Shown here piece after piece: positions 52,564 through 62,173 of a stretch of 64,000 nucleotides of DNA. The translations under genes and the position numbers were made by a program. The DNA is from JAGLOK01 sp963675575 (GTDB taxonomy: Bacteria > Bacillota > Clostridia > Christensenellales > UMGS416): NCBI GenBank assembly GCA_963675575.1, contig OY776378.1:1240001-1304000 (forward strand), read 5' to 3'. Positions within the stretch are counted from its first letter, which is position 1; the number at the start of each line of letters is the position of its first letter. A model generated the notes under the pieces. The model was not told the origin of the DNA. It did no database searches and saw only the letters and a program-made list of their open reading frames with translations.

Positions 52564-54981
52564 ATGATGGCGGGAAAATTTACAAATAATGCGAGGTCTG
52601 CTTTAAATAATGCTCAGATCGAGGCTCAGCAGTTGGGTCACAACTATGTGGGCACCGAACATCTTCTTATCGGAATAATAATGGTAACCGAGAGCCCGGC
52701 TAGTATGATTTTGGCTGAAAAAGGAGTAACTCCCGAAGCGGTCAAAGAGCATATAAAAGAGTTGGTCGGAGAAGGCGATTTTAACGCGGAAGGCACATTT
52801 GCCATGACTCCAAGAACCAAAAACGTAGTTGAACTTAGCATGCGAGAGGCTAAAAACCTAAACCATTCATATGTAGGCACAGAGCATCTTTTGTTGGCCT
52901 TGTCTCGTGAACACGGATCAATAGCCGCGAGGGTGCTGATGGACCTCGGTGTTGATTTGGGAGAGCTTAAAGATCAGCTTTTGAGCTTGCTTGAAAACCA
53001 GGATGTATCAAAAGAAAAGGATATGAAAACACCAAAAATCGATCAGTTTTCAAGAGACCTGACTGAAATGGCTAAAAACGGAGAGCTTGATCCGGTAATC
53101 GGAAGACAAAAGGAAATTGAGCGAGTGGTTCAAATACTTTCTCGAAGGACAAAGAACAATCCTGTGTTGATTGGAGAGCCGGGTGTGGGCAAAACAGCAG
53201 TTGCTGAAGGACTTGCGCAAAAAATTGTGGAAGGCAGCATACCATTTTTGCTAAAAAACAAAAGGGTTCTGTCGCTTGATTTATCCGGAATGATCGCCGG
53301 AGCGAAGTTCCGAGGCCAGTTTGAAGAGCGCCTTAAAGACGCGATGGACGAAATCAAAAAGAACAAAAATATAATTTTGTTTATCGACGAGCTTCACACC
53401 ATAATTGGCGCGGGCGCGGCCGAGGGTTCAATTGACGCCGCCAACATTTTGAAGCCAGCCCTTGCGAGAGGCGAAATACAGGCTATAGGAGCCACGACGA
53501 TTTCCGAGTTTAGAAAGCATGTGGAAAAGGACGCGGCGCTTGAGAGGCGATTTCAGCCTGTTATGGTGGGCGAACCGACAGCCGATGAGACACTGCTTAT
53601 ATTAAAGGGATTAAGAGACAAATATGAAGCCCATCATAAGCTTACAATAACCGATGAGGCACTGGAGGCTGCGGTTAAACTCTCTGACAGATATATAACT
53701 GACAGATTTCTTCCAGATAAGGCTATCGACCTTATGGACGAAGCCGCGTCAAGAATGCGTATAATGAGCCACAAAGAGCCGCCGGATTTGCAGGAGCTTG
53801 AAAATAAGCTTGAAGAAGCCCGCAAAGAAAAGATGGAGGCTGTGAACAACCAAAACTTTGAAAAAGCCGCCAAAAAGCGTGATGAAGAAAAGAAATTGGC
53901 TGAGCAAATAGAGGAAGTTAAAAAGGAATGGGAAAAAATCCAGCAGGGCAAGCATATAGTCGTGGGCGAAAAAGAAATCGCTAAGATACTGTCTGATTGG
54001 ATGTCAATCCCTGTACAGCAGCTGACGCAGGATGAAAGCGAAAGGCTTTTGCACTTGGAAGAAACTCTGCATAAACGCGTAATTGGTCAGGACGAGGCCA
54101 TTAATGCCGTTGCGAGAGCGATAAAGCGAGCCAGAGCTGGACTTAAAGACCCAAAGCGACCCATAGGCTCATTCATATTCCTAGGTCCCACAGGAGTTGG
54201 CAAGACCGAGCTTTCAAAAGCTTTGGCTGAGGCGATGTTTGTGGACGAGGATGCCATCATCAGGCTTGATATGTCAGAATATATGGAGAGTCACTCGGTA
54301 TCAAAACTGATAGGATCTCCTCCGGGATATATCGGCTATGACGACGCGGGCCAGCTTACCGAAAAAGTAAGAAGGAAGCCTTACAGCGTAATCTTGTTTG
54401 ACGAGATAGAAAAAGCTCACTTTGATGTGTTCAATATTCTATTGCAGATATTTGAAGACGGAAGGCTTACGGATTCTCAGGGAAGGACTGTGGACTTTCG
54501 TAACACTGTTATAATAATGACCAGCAACCTTGGCGCGGTCCGATACGGCAACCAAAAAACAGTTGGATTCTCCTCCGGCAACATTGAAGACGCGGCTGAA
54601 TACAACAACATGAAAGAACACATGCTTGAGGAGCTAAAAAAACAGTTCAGGCCGGAGTTTGTAAACCGTATAGATGAAGTTGTTGTTTTCCATTCTTTGG
54701 ACGAAACGCATATTGGAGAGATAGTGGAACTCATGCTTGAACAGGTAAAAGACCGTATGCGTGAAAAGGATATGCAAATCGAATTCACCCAAGAGGCAAA
54801 AGAATTCTTGGCGCAAAATGGATTTGAACCCGAATATGGAGCGCGTCCTTTGCGCAGGCTGATACAAAGGCTTGTGGAGGACGGACTGGCTGAAGCTTTG
54901 CTTGAAGGAAAAATTAAAACAGGCGAAAAGGTCGCAGTCGATTTAAAAGATGGAAAGCTTACTTTTGAAGCTGAGAAATAA
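52564..54981 (+). CDS. clpC: ATP-dependent Clp protease ATP-binding subunit ClpC
   Basis: An 805-residue AAA+ unfoldase for ClpP. It has the N-terminal repeat domain (residues 1-145), NBD1 with GEPGVGKT, a middle coiled coil with a UVR-like segment (about 420-455), and NBD2 with GPTGVGKT and FDEIEKAH. The ClpP-contact loop is likely in the second AAA module. ATG at 52564 or the adjacent ATG at 52567 may be used. Last gene of the CtsR operon. Confidence 0.97.
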   Translation: MMAGKFTNNARSALNNAQIEAQQLGHNYVGTEHLLIGIIMVTESPASMILAEKGVTPEAVKEHIKELVGEGDFNAEGTFAMTPRTKNVVELSMREAKNLNHSYVGTEHLLLALSREHGSIAARVLMDLGVDLGELKDQLLSLLENQDVSKEKDMKTPKIDQFSRDLTEMAKNGELDPVIGRQKEIERVVQILSRRTKNNPVLIGEPGVGKTAVAEGLAQKIVEGSIPFLLKNKRVLSLDLSGMIAGAKFRGQFEERLKDAMDEIKKNKNIILFIDELHTIIGAGAAEGSIDAANILKPALARGEIQAIGATTISEFRKHVEKDAALERRFQPVMVGEPTADETLLILKGLRDKYEAHHKLTITDEALEAAVKLSDRYITDRFLPDKAIDLMDEAASRMRIMSHKEPPDLQELENKLEEARKEKMEAVNNQNFEKAAKKRDEEKKLAEQIEEVKKEWEKIQQGKHIVVGEKEIAKILSDWMSIPVQQLTQDESERLLHLEETLHKRVIGQDEAINAVARAIKRARAGLKDPKRPIGSFIFLGPTGVGKTELSKALAEAMFVDEDAIIRLDMSEYMESHSVSKLIGSPPGYIGYDDAGQLTEKVRRKPYSVILFDEIEKAHFDVFNILLQIFEDGRLTDSQGRTVDFRNTVIIMTSNLGAVRYGNQKTVGFSSGNIEDAAEYNNMKEHMLEELKKQFRPEFVNRIDEVVVFHSLDETHIGEIVELMLEQVKDRMREKDMQIEFTQEAKEFLAQNGFEPEYGARPLRRLIQRLVEDGLAEALLEGKIKTGEKVAVDLKDGKLTFEAEK

Positions 54982-54996
54982 ATAATTACTCACACA

Positions 54997-55026
54997 AGAG
55001 CCGGATGCAGCGCACCGGCTCTTTTT
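54997..55026 (+). terminator. Terminator after clpC
   Basis: GAGCCGG / CCGGCTC with a ten-base loop and TTTTT. Confidence 0.9.
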
Positions 55027-55084
55027 ATGTCTATTGAAGAAGGTTTGGCGTTGTTTTTTCAACTTAAACATAGCAACAAACATA

Positions 55085-55136
55085 TTGACACCAAAAGATA
55101 CGACTGATATTCTTTTCTTATTGATGAATATCAATA
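55085..55136 (+). promoter_or_regulatory. Promoter with operator-like palindrome before the ACR3 gene
   Basis: TTGACA at 55085-55090, 17-nt spacer, TATTCT at 55108-55113. The perfect inverted repeat TATTGAT-GAAT-ATCAATA at 55119-55136 covers the transcription start, where a repressor such as an ArsR-type regulator could bind. No arsR gene is in the window. Confidence 0.6.
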
Positions 55137-55326
55137 TTTAGTGTCTTGAAAGAGTATCTTAATGCATCAATATGAAGCTACTGGCTGAAAGTAGCTTAAA
55201 AAGTGCAAGAAAAGAAGGCAAAAGGATGATGCATTCCATTTCATCAGAAAAAATGGAGCATTCCAAATGTCTTTTTAATAAGCTTTTTGAAAGAAAATAG
55301 TTAAATACAATGAAGGATAAAGAATA
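55137..55326 (+). other. Long structured leader of the ACR3 gene
   Basis: About 190 nt of non-coding sequence between the operator and the ATG. It holds the hairpin AAGCTACT/AGTAGCTT (55175-55197), a second hairpin ATGC..TCCATTT/AAATGGA.GCAT (55229-55261), and an 8-nt direct repeat GCATTCCA at 55231 and 55258. No open frame of note. No riboswitch class recognised. Confidence 0.45.
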
Positions 55327-56394
55327 ATGAAGAAAAATAGTGAAATAGGTTTTTTTGAAAAGTATTTAACATTGTGGGTGATTTTATGTATGGGAATCGG
55401 GATTGTAATAAGCTTATTATTGCCGGTTGTGCCCGATTTTTTAGGACAGTTTGAATACTACAATGTATCCATTCCAGTAGCAATTCTTATATGGCTGATG
55501 ATTTATCCTATGATGCTTAAAGTTGATTTCGCCAGTATAAAGAATGTAAGGAAGAATCCAGGTGGCCTTATAGTAACCTGGGTAACTAACTGGCTGATTA
55601 AACCTTTTACGATGTTCGGAATATCATATTTGTTCTTTTTTGTGTTTTTCAAAACTTTTATTCCGACTGAGCTCGCAAAGGAATATCTTGCGGGGGCGAT
55701 ATTGTTAGGTGCGGCACCTTGTACAGCTATGGTTTTTGTTTGGAGCCACTTAACTAAAGGCGACCCTGCGTATACTTTGGTACAAGTTGCGACCAATGAC
55801 CTTATTATACTTATTGCTTTTGCACCTATTGTAGGACTTTTGTTTACTTGGGGAGGCATCGGGGTTGAGGGTGTTGGTATACCATGGGGGACTTTATTTC
55901 TCTCGGTTGTGTTGTTTGTCGTGATACCATTAAGTGCTGGAATTCTATCCCGAAGTGCAATCACAAAAAGCAAGGGCAAAGAATACTTTGAAAAGAATTT
56001 CATTCCTAAGTGGAATAACATAACGGTTATAGGCCTTCTAATTACATTAATAATAATTTTTTCTTTTCAAGGTAGAAAAATTATTGAACATCCTGCCGAT
56101 ATTATTTTAATATCAGTTCCGCTGATTATTCAAACTTTTTTGATATTCTTCGTCGCATATTTTTGGGCGAAGAAGTGGCACCTTCCGTATAATATTGCAG
56201 CTCCGGCAGCAATGATAGGGGCAAGTAATTTCTTTGAGTTGGCTGTAGCTGTTGCAATAGCGGTATTTGGCTTAAAATCAGCTGCGTCATTAACAACAAT
56301 TGTAGGGGTACTTGTCGAAGTCCCAATAATGTTGACTTTAGTACGGATTGCAAATAAAACACAAAAAGCTTTTTCACATGATAAAATAAGTTAG
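55327..56394 (+). CDS. ACR3-family arsenite efflux permease
   Basis: A 355-residue membrane protein with ten hydrophobic helices, of the BART superfamily. The conserved cysteine for arsenite transport is in GAAPCTAMVFVWSHL, and IGASNFFELAVAVAIA matches ACR3. It exports arsenite or antimonite. It stands alone, without arsR, arsC or arsA alongside. The ribosome site is weak (AAGGATAAAG). Confidence 0.9.
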   Translation: MKKNSEIGFFEKYLTLWVILCMGIGIVISLLLPVVPDFLGQFEYYNVSIPVAILIWLMIYPMMLKVDFASIKNVRKNPGGLIVTWVTNWLIKPFTMFGISYLFFFVFFKTFIPTELAKEYLAGAILLGAAPCTAMVFVWSHLTKGDPAYTLVQVATNDLIILIAFAPIVGLLFTWGGIGVEGVGIPWGTLFLSVVLFVVIPLSAGILSRSAITKSKGKEYFEKNFIPKWNNITVIGLLITLIIIFSFQGRKIIEHPADIILISVPLIIQTFLIFFVAYFWAKKWHLPYNIAAPAAMIGASNFFELAVAVAIAVFGLKSAASLTTIVGVLVEVPIMLTLVRIANKTQKAFSHDKIS

Positions 56395-56419
56395 CGTAAA
56401 TACTATAGGCCGATTGATA

Positions 56420-56448
56420 TTGTTTTATTTTTCCACCTCATATATAAT
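56420..56448 (+). promoter_or_regulatory. Promoter of rbgA giving a leaderless mRNA
   Basis: TTGTTT at 56420-56425, 17-nt spacer, TATAAT at 56443-56448. The start is expected at about 56455, the A of the rbgA ATG. Confidence 0.65.
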
Positions 56449-56454
56449 ACTTTT

Positions 56455-57318
56455 ATGGATAATAACAATAAAGCAATACAATGGTATCCGGGACACATGG
56501 CAAAAGCCCGCAGGCAGATGCTTGAGAACATTAAAAACATCGACGCTGTTATGCAGATTGTGGACAGCAGAATACCTCTTTCATCATCAAATCCGGATTT
56601 TGATGAGATGTTTAAAAACAAAATACGCATGACTGTGCTTAACAAAAGCGATATAGCCGATGATGCCGTTACTAGAAAATGGCTTGAATATTATAAGTCT
56701 ATAGGAATAAACGCAATCAGCATCAACGCCACAAACAAGGGACAAAAGAAGAATCTGATTAATTTTCTTACAAATTCGCTTAGTGAAAAAATTGAAAAAA
56801 GTAAAAGAAGAGGCTATAGGAAGTCACTTCGGCTGATGGTGGCGGGCATTCCGAACTCGGGGAAATCCACTATCATTAATATGCTTGCGCCAAAAGCATC
56901 GGCTAAAACCAGTAATCGGCCGGGAGTTACCCGCGGACAGCAGGTGGTGAGGATAAACGATGATATCGAGCTGGTGGACACTCCGGGCGTTTTGTGGCCA
57001 AAGTTTGAAGATGAACTGGTGGGCTTGCATCTTGCAGTGACCGGCGGAATCAAAGACGACATTCTTGACAAATTTCAGCTTGCCACTGAGCTTATAAATT
57101 TAATAATAGACAAATATCCCAATGCGCTGACCGGAAGATTCGGTGTGGAAACAGAGGGCAAAAACTCCGAAGCAATATTAGAGGAAATAGCCATAAAAAG
57201 AGGGCTGCTTGTAGGCGGAGGGATGGCGGATATTGACCGCGCATGCGTTATGTTATTGACGGAATTCAGAGCGGCTAAGTTTGGCAGGATATCCTTGGAG
57301 CGCCCAGATGGAAGATAA
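56455..57318 (+). CDS. rbgA: Ribosome biogenesis GTPase RbgA (YlqF)
   Basis: A 287-residue circularly permuted GTPase needed for late 50S assembly. The motif order is G4 (LNKSD) near residue 62, G1 (GIPNSGKST) near 132, then G3 (DTPG). The N-terminus IQWYPGHMAKARRQM is typical, so the ATG at 56455 is correct although no ribosome site precedes it. It is coupled to rnhB. Confidence 0.93.
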   Translation: MDNNNKAIQWYPGHMAKARRQMLENIKNIDAVMQIVDSRIPLSSSNPDFDEMFKNKIRMTVLNKSDIADDAVTRKWLEYYKSIGINAISINATNKGQKKNLINFLTNSLSEKIEKSKRRGYRKSLRLMVAGIPNSGKSTIINMLAPKASAKTSNRPGVTRGQQVVRINDDIELVDTPGVLWPKFEDELVGLHLAVTGGIKDDILDKFQLATELINLIIDKYPNALTGRFGVETEGKNSEAILEEIAIKRGLLVGGGMADIDRACVMLLTEFRAAKFGRISLERPDGR

Positions 57319-57922
57319 ATTAATATACGAGCGCGGACTTCTTGATAAGGGATATAAGCTAATTGCGGGCATAGATGAAGTGGGTCGTGGCCCTCTGGCG
57401 GGGCCTGTTGTGGCGGCGTGCGTTATAATGGATTTGGAAAATATAATCGAAGGCATAGACGACTCTAAAAAGCTTTCTTTTAAAAAGCGCGAAGAACTGT
57501 TAGGTAAGATATTTGACAGCGCGGTCTGCTATAACATTGGAATGGTGGATGAAAAGGAAATTGATGAAATAAATATTTTAAACGCCACAAAAAAGGCGAT
57601 GGCGCAGGCTGTAAACGGAATGAAACGGTCCCCGGACTTTGTGCTGTGCGACGCGATAAAAACGCTTAATATAAAGCAGGATATGATGGGTGTGATAAAG
57701 GGAGATCTTCTTAGCTATTCCATTGGAGCCGCGTCTATCATCGCAAAGCAGCACCGCGATAAGCTCATGATTGAATATGCAAAAGATTTTCCGGTGTACG
57801 GATTTGAAAAGCACAAAGGATATGGCACAAAATATCATAGGCAGGCTTTGATAGAGCATGGCCCCTGCGAAATCCACAGGGCGTCATTTATTAAGAAGAT
57901 TATGGCTGCTCAAAATGGATAA
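57308..57922 (+). CDS. rnhB: Ribonuclease HII
   Basis: A 204-residue enzyme removing RNA from RNA-DNA hybrids. The acidic residues are in AGIDEVGRGPLAGP and FVLCDAIK; YSIGAASIIAKQHRD is conserved. The ATG at 57308 overlaps rbgA by 11 nt, with TTGGAG upstream. Full length. Confidence 0.95.
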   Translation: MEDKLIYERGLLDKGYKLIAGIDEVGRGPLAGPVVAACVIMDLENIIEGIDDSKKLSFKKREELLGKIFDSAVCYNIGMVDEKEIDEINILNATKKAMAQAVNGMKRSPDFVLCDAIKTLNIKQDMMGVIKGDLLSYSIGAASIIAKQHRDKLMIEYAKDFPVYGFEKHKGYGTKYHRQALIEHGPCEIHRASFIKKIMAAQNG

Positions 57923-58262
57923 ACGGGCAAAAGGAAGAGGCGGCGAAGATGCCGCATGCGCGTATCTCGCCCAAAAAGGATATGAAATAGTAAAGAGAAA
58001 CTACTATACAAGATATGGCGAAGTTGATATTATAGCTAAATATAAAGATTTTTTGGTATTTATTGAAGTAAAAAAAAGAACAAGCACAAAGTTTGGAACA
58101 GGAGCGCAGGCTGTTACGTCCAAAAAGATTTGGAGGATAAGGCTGTGTGCGGGATTGTATTTACAGGAAAAACAACTGTATGACCAAAAAATAAGATTCG
58201 ATGTAATTGATATATTGGATGGGCTCGAAAATAAAATGAATCATATTGAGGCCGCTTTTTAA
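57915..58262 (+). CDS. YraN/UPF0102 family nuclease-like protein
   Basis: A 115-residue protein with the restriction-endonuclease-like core GEVDIIAKYKDFLVFIEVKKR, starting KRAKGRGGEDAACAYLAQKGY. Activity unproven in the family. The ATG at 57915 overlaps rnhB by 8 nt; the rnhB-yraN-comM order is common, here split by the GT-C gene. Confidence 0.9.
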   Translation: MDKRAKGRGGEDAACAYLAQKGYEIVKRNYYTRYGEVDIIAKYKDFLVFIEVKKRTSTKFGTGAQAVTSKKIWRIRLCAGLYLQEKQLYDQKIRFDVIDILDGLENKMNHIEAAF

Positions 58263-58279
58263 TTTGGGAGGGTAGTGTT

Positions 58280-61200
58280 TTGCTTAAAAAGTCAATCATA
58301 TTTTTAATATTATTTATTATGATTATGCCAGCATTGGCTTTTGCCGATGATGGCAACTTGTTATTAAACGGTAATTTTGAAGAAGTTACTTACGATGAAG
58401 CCATTCCCAGCGAATGGTTTAGCGAAATGTGGTATAACTTTGAAGAATACACGGAAATAACAGTAGAGAGCGTCGATGGCAACCAAGCTCTTAAGATTAA
58501 CAACAAATCAGAAAATGACGCAAGAATAGCCCAAAACGTAAAAGTTAGGGGAAACAAAACATATAAACTATCAGGATACATATTCACATACGGAGTTGAA
58601 GGCGGACATGGCGCCAATTTGTCATTTGAGAATGTGATGACTACAACTGAGGGCGTCTTTAATTCGGTCGGAGACTGGCAGTATGTTGAGATGTATGGCA
58701 AAACCAGCCTGCTTCAGAGATATGTCAAGGTATTCGTGCGCGTGGGAGGATACGGCGAACTAAGTTCGGGGGAAGCATATTTTGACAATATTAAACTTGA
58801 AGAAGTAAAGAGTGTTCCTGAAGGCGTGGAGGTTGTGTCGCTTAAAGCGCAAAAAGCTGAGAAAGAAGATACAGGCGGTATCAAATTTTTGGGGCCTTCA
58901 ATTATAATCACTTCAATTATGATTGCGCTTTTTTTGATATTTAAAAACAAACTTTTTTCAGAAGATATAGACGATAGACATATTGATAAAAAAACAATCT
59001 TCTGGCTAGTTTTATTTATAGGAACCGTTATAAGGATATCTCTATCGATTAGCATCCGTGGATATCCCAATGATATTTCCTGCTGGATAGGCTGGAGCCG
59101 GATGTGTGCTGAAAACGGATTGTTCAACATCTATAGACCGGATGTTTTTATAGACTATCCTCCGGGGTATATGTATATTCTCAATATTATCGGGTACATA
59201 ATGAAGATATTCGGGGATATTCCGGAAAGAGTGCAGTGGCTGCTTGTCAAGATACCGCCTATATTGGCTGATATCGGCTTGTCTCTTATCATATTAAAAG
59301 TGGCGAAAAAGAAAATCGGAGAAAGCAAAGCGCTTCTTTTAATGGGGATTTATTTTTTGAGCCCCGCTGTGATATTGAACTCATCCGCTTGGGGGCAGAT
59401 AGACGGAATACTGGCTTTGTTTGCAGTTTTATATCTTCTTGCTTTGTATGACAGAAAGTTTTGGCTGGCGGGTATATATCTGGCTGTCGGTGTTTTGATG
59501 AAGGTGCAGATGGTGCTTTTTGCACCGCTCTATTTAACCGCGGCGTGGTCATATTTCATAGAAAAAAAAGGATTTAAATTTTTCGAAAATATTGGACTGG
59601 GTGTGCTTTCGGGAATTGGCACGCTGGCGCTTTTCGGAATGCCGTTTTTTATCGGAGAAGGGAAAAATCCGTTAGGCTTCATAGCAATTTATTTTGACGC
59701 ATTGGACACTTATAGCTCGGTGTCACTGAACGCTGCAAATTTGTGGGCGCTACTGGGCGGAATGTGGACACCCATGGCCAATACATTCATGGGCATATCA
59801 TACTCAGTGTTAACCAATATCGGGCTGGTGCTTTCTATTGCGATCTTTTTGGTTATAGGCTTCTTTGACAGAAAAAAAGAGCATATTTTCATGCATGCGG
59901 CACTGCTTATCACTGGAATATTCATGCTGTCGGGTAAGATGCACGAGAGGTATATGTTCACAGCATTGGTGCTGCTTTTGATGTCTGCTCTGTTTACCAA
60001 AAGAAGATCGTCATTTACTTTGTTTATTATATTTTCTGCGACTCAATTTATGAACACAGCCCTTGTTTTGGCAAACGAATATATATTCGGAGACAGTGCA
60101 TGGACGGTTTTGATATCGGTTGCGGCCGTGCTGGGATATGTATATATGATATATATCTGCATAAAAATGCATACAACCCCCGATGGAAGCGAGATGCTAA
60201 GTACAGAGGATAAGGATTACACTACTTCTTCCGGACCGGGCAAAAAGACGTTTACAATCGAATCGGAAGAAGGCTTTTTCAAAAAGCTAACCAGATGGGA
60301 CGCTTTGCTTATGGCGGGACTTACAGCCGTATATGCCGTAGTCGCGTTTATTAACCTTGGAAGTCTGACTGGCCCTGAAAGTAATTTTAATACTGTAAAG
60401 ACTGACAGCGAAGTGATAGTTGATTTTGGCGAAGAGAAAAACGTAAGCGAGCTATGGTTCTTTAGGGGCAAAGCGAACACAAGAGCTAGCTTTTATGTAA
60501 GCTATTCGAACACATTAGACGGTGAATTTGAACCTGTGAACTATGTAATGATTACATTCGGCGGAATGTTTGAAGACTCAGAAGACGAGATGAAGGAAAT
60601 TGAGAAAATTAGAAGCGACTATAATATCCAGGGAGCTATAGATGACCAAATTCTTTTTAGCAACTATCCCGATATTTTAAAGTGGTTTAAGAAAAAATCC
60701 GAAGTAACCGCAAGATATGCGAAAGTCACGTTTGAAAACCCTTCCATGTATATGTTTGAGATGGGTTTCAAAGATGCAACCGGCGAGGTTATTCCCATAC
60801 AAGATATAATCTATGATGAGACTGACGAGAAGATGCCGTATCAGTATCTTTTTGACGAGCAGGATACAATTCCTGAAGCGATTACTTACATGAATGGAAC
60901 GTATTTTGATGAGATATACCATGCGGGCACAGCTTGGGAGCATATAAATTACGTTGAGCCCTATGAGACAACTCATCCGCCGCTTGGCAAAGTGATAATG
61001 AGCTGGGGCATGATGATATTTGGCACAAACACTTTTGGTTGGCGCTTTATGGGCACTCTTGTGGGTGTGCTGATGGTGCCTGCGATGTATCTTTTGGCGC
61101 TAATGCTGCTTAAAAAGACAAGATACGCGTTCATTGCGGCGTTTTTGTTTACCTTTGACTTTATGCACTTTACGCAGACGAGGATTGCAACTATAGATTC

Positions 61201-62152
61201 ATACGGAGTGTTTTTCATAATACTTATGTATTTGTTTATGGGAATATATTATCACATGAGCTATAACAAGACACCGCTTATAAAAACACTTATTCCTCTG
61301 GGGCTAAGCGGCATATTCTTTGGGCTGGGAGCGGCGTCAAAGTGGATTTGCCTTTATGCCGGGATGGGACTTGCCGTTATATTCTTTATTTCGATGTTTA
61401 AAAGAAGGAAAGAATATTTATATGCCAAGCATGACGGCACAGGGCTGTCACCAACGCTTATTGAAAACATAGAAAATGCTTATACTAAAAACACATTGAT
61501 TACTTTGGCTTGGTGTGTTGTGTTTTTCATAGCTATACCAATAGGAATATATATCGCAAGCTATATACCCATAATGAAAATAGGACCGTCGAAAGATTTA
61601 CATTATGTGTGGCAAAATCAGATAAACATGTTTAATTATCATTCCGGGCTTAACTCTTCGCACCCGTTCGCGTCGCCTTGGTATGAATGGCCTGCCATAA
61701 TTAAACCGATGTGGTACTACTCAAACGACGCGCTTCGCGGAACCGGAAAAATGGCTTCAATCGCGGCTTTTGGAAATCCAGCCGTTTGGTGGACGGGAAC
61801 GATTGCGATGCTGTATCTTTTTGTAGACACATATCTTGAAAAAAAGCCACCTAAAGCCGCGATATTTATAATCATTGCTTTCCTGTCGCAATATATTCCG
61901 TGGGCATTGGTGCCGCGCTCTATGTTTATTTATCATTACTTCGCGTCGATTCCGTTTGTGGTTTGCGCGATAGTATATGCTATAAAAAGCTTTGAAGAAA
62001 GATACGCAATGAACAAGAAAGCTGTATATATTTATATGACAGTGGTGCTTGTTTTGTTCGCTTTCTTCTATCCTGTGCTTTCGGGAACGGCCATTCCGTC
62101 TTGGTATGGAAAACTCTTAAGGTGGATGCCTACATGGTGGTTTACATATTAA
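58280..62152 (+). CDS. Bimodular GT-C glycosyltransferase with N-terminal carbohydrate-binding-like domain
   Basis: A 1290-residue membrane protein. Residues 1-23 are a signal peptide; 24-175 resemble a CBM-like jelly roll (NLLLNGNFEE), placed outside the membrane. A first GT-C module (about 210-625) starts with YPNDISCWIGWSRMCAENG and FIDYPPGYMYILN, like PIG-M/DUF2029-type mannosyltransferases. A second module (about 675-1290) is PMT-like: the acidic pair is in YFDEIYHAGTAW and ETTHPPLGK follows. Between its first helix and the DE motif is a roughly 200-residue extracytoplasmic insert. TTG start after GGGAGGG. Likely transfers lipid-linked sugars to proteins or wall polymers. Confidence 0.82.
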   Translation: MLKKSIIFLILFIMIMPALAFADDGNLLLNGNFEEVTYDEAIPSEWFSEMWYNFEEYTEITVESVDGNQALKINNKSENDARIAQNVKVRGNKTYKLSGYIFTYGVEGGHGANLSFENVMTTTEGVFNSVGDWQYVEMYGKTSLLQRYVKVFVRVGGYGELSSGEAYFDNIKLEEVKSVPEGVEVVSLKAQKAEKEDTGGIKFLGPSIIITSIMIALFLIFKNKLFSEDIDDRHIDKKTIFWLVLFIGTVIRISLSISIRGYPNDISCWIGWSRMCAENGLFNIYRPDVFIDYPPGYMYILNIIGYIMKIFGDIPERVQWLLVKIPPILADIGLSLIILKVAKKKIGESKALLLMGIYFLSPAVILNSSAWGQIDGILALFAVLYLLALYDRKFWLAGIYLAVGVLMKVQMVLFAPLYLTAAWSYFIEKKGFKFFENIGLGVLSGIGTLALFGMPFFIGEGKNPLGFIAIYFDALDTYSSVSLNAANLWALLGGMWTPMANTFMGISYSVLTNIGLVLSIAIFLVIGFFDRKKEHIFMHAALLITGIFMLSGKMHERYMFTALVLLLMSALFTKRRSSFTLFIIFSATQFMNTALVLANEYIFGDSAWTVLISVAAVLGYVYMIYICIKMHTTPDGSEMLSTEDKDYTTSSGPGKKTFTIESEEGFFKKLTRWDALLMAGLTAVYAVVAFINLGSLTGPESNFNTVKTDSEVIVDFGEEKNVSELWFFRGKANTRASFYVSYSNTLDGEFEPVNYVMITFGGMFEDSEDEMKEIEKIRSDYNIQGAIDDQILFSNYPDILKWFKKKSEVTARYAKVTFENPSMYMFEMGFKDATGEVIPIQDIIYDETDEKMPYQYLFDEQDTIPEAITYMNGTYFDEIYHAGTAWEHINYVEPYETTHPPLGKVIMSWGMMIFGTNTFGWRFMGTLVGVLMVPAMYLLALMLLKKTRYAFIAAFLFTFDFMHFTQTRIATIDSYGVFFIILMYLFMGIYYHMSYNKTPLIKTLIPLGLSGIFFGLGAASKWICLYAGMGLAVIFFISMFKRRKEYLYAKHDGTGLSPTLIENIENAYTKNTLITLAWCVVFFIAIPIGIYIASYIPIMKIGPSKDLHYVWQNQINMFNYHSGLNSSHPFASPWYEWPAIIKPMWYYSNDALRGTGKMASIAAFGNPAVWWTGTIAMLYLFVDTYLEKKPPKAAIFIIIAFLSQYIPWALVPRSMFIYHYFASIPFVVCAIVYAIKSFEERYAMNKKAVYIYMTVVLVLFAFFYPVLSGTAIPSWYGKLLRWMPTWWFTY

Positions 62153-62173
62153 AATAATTTTTTTGGAGGCATG

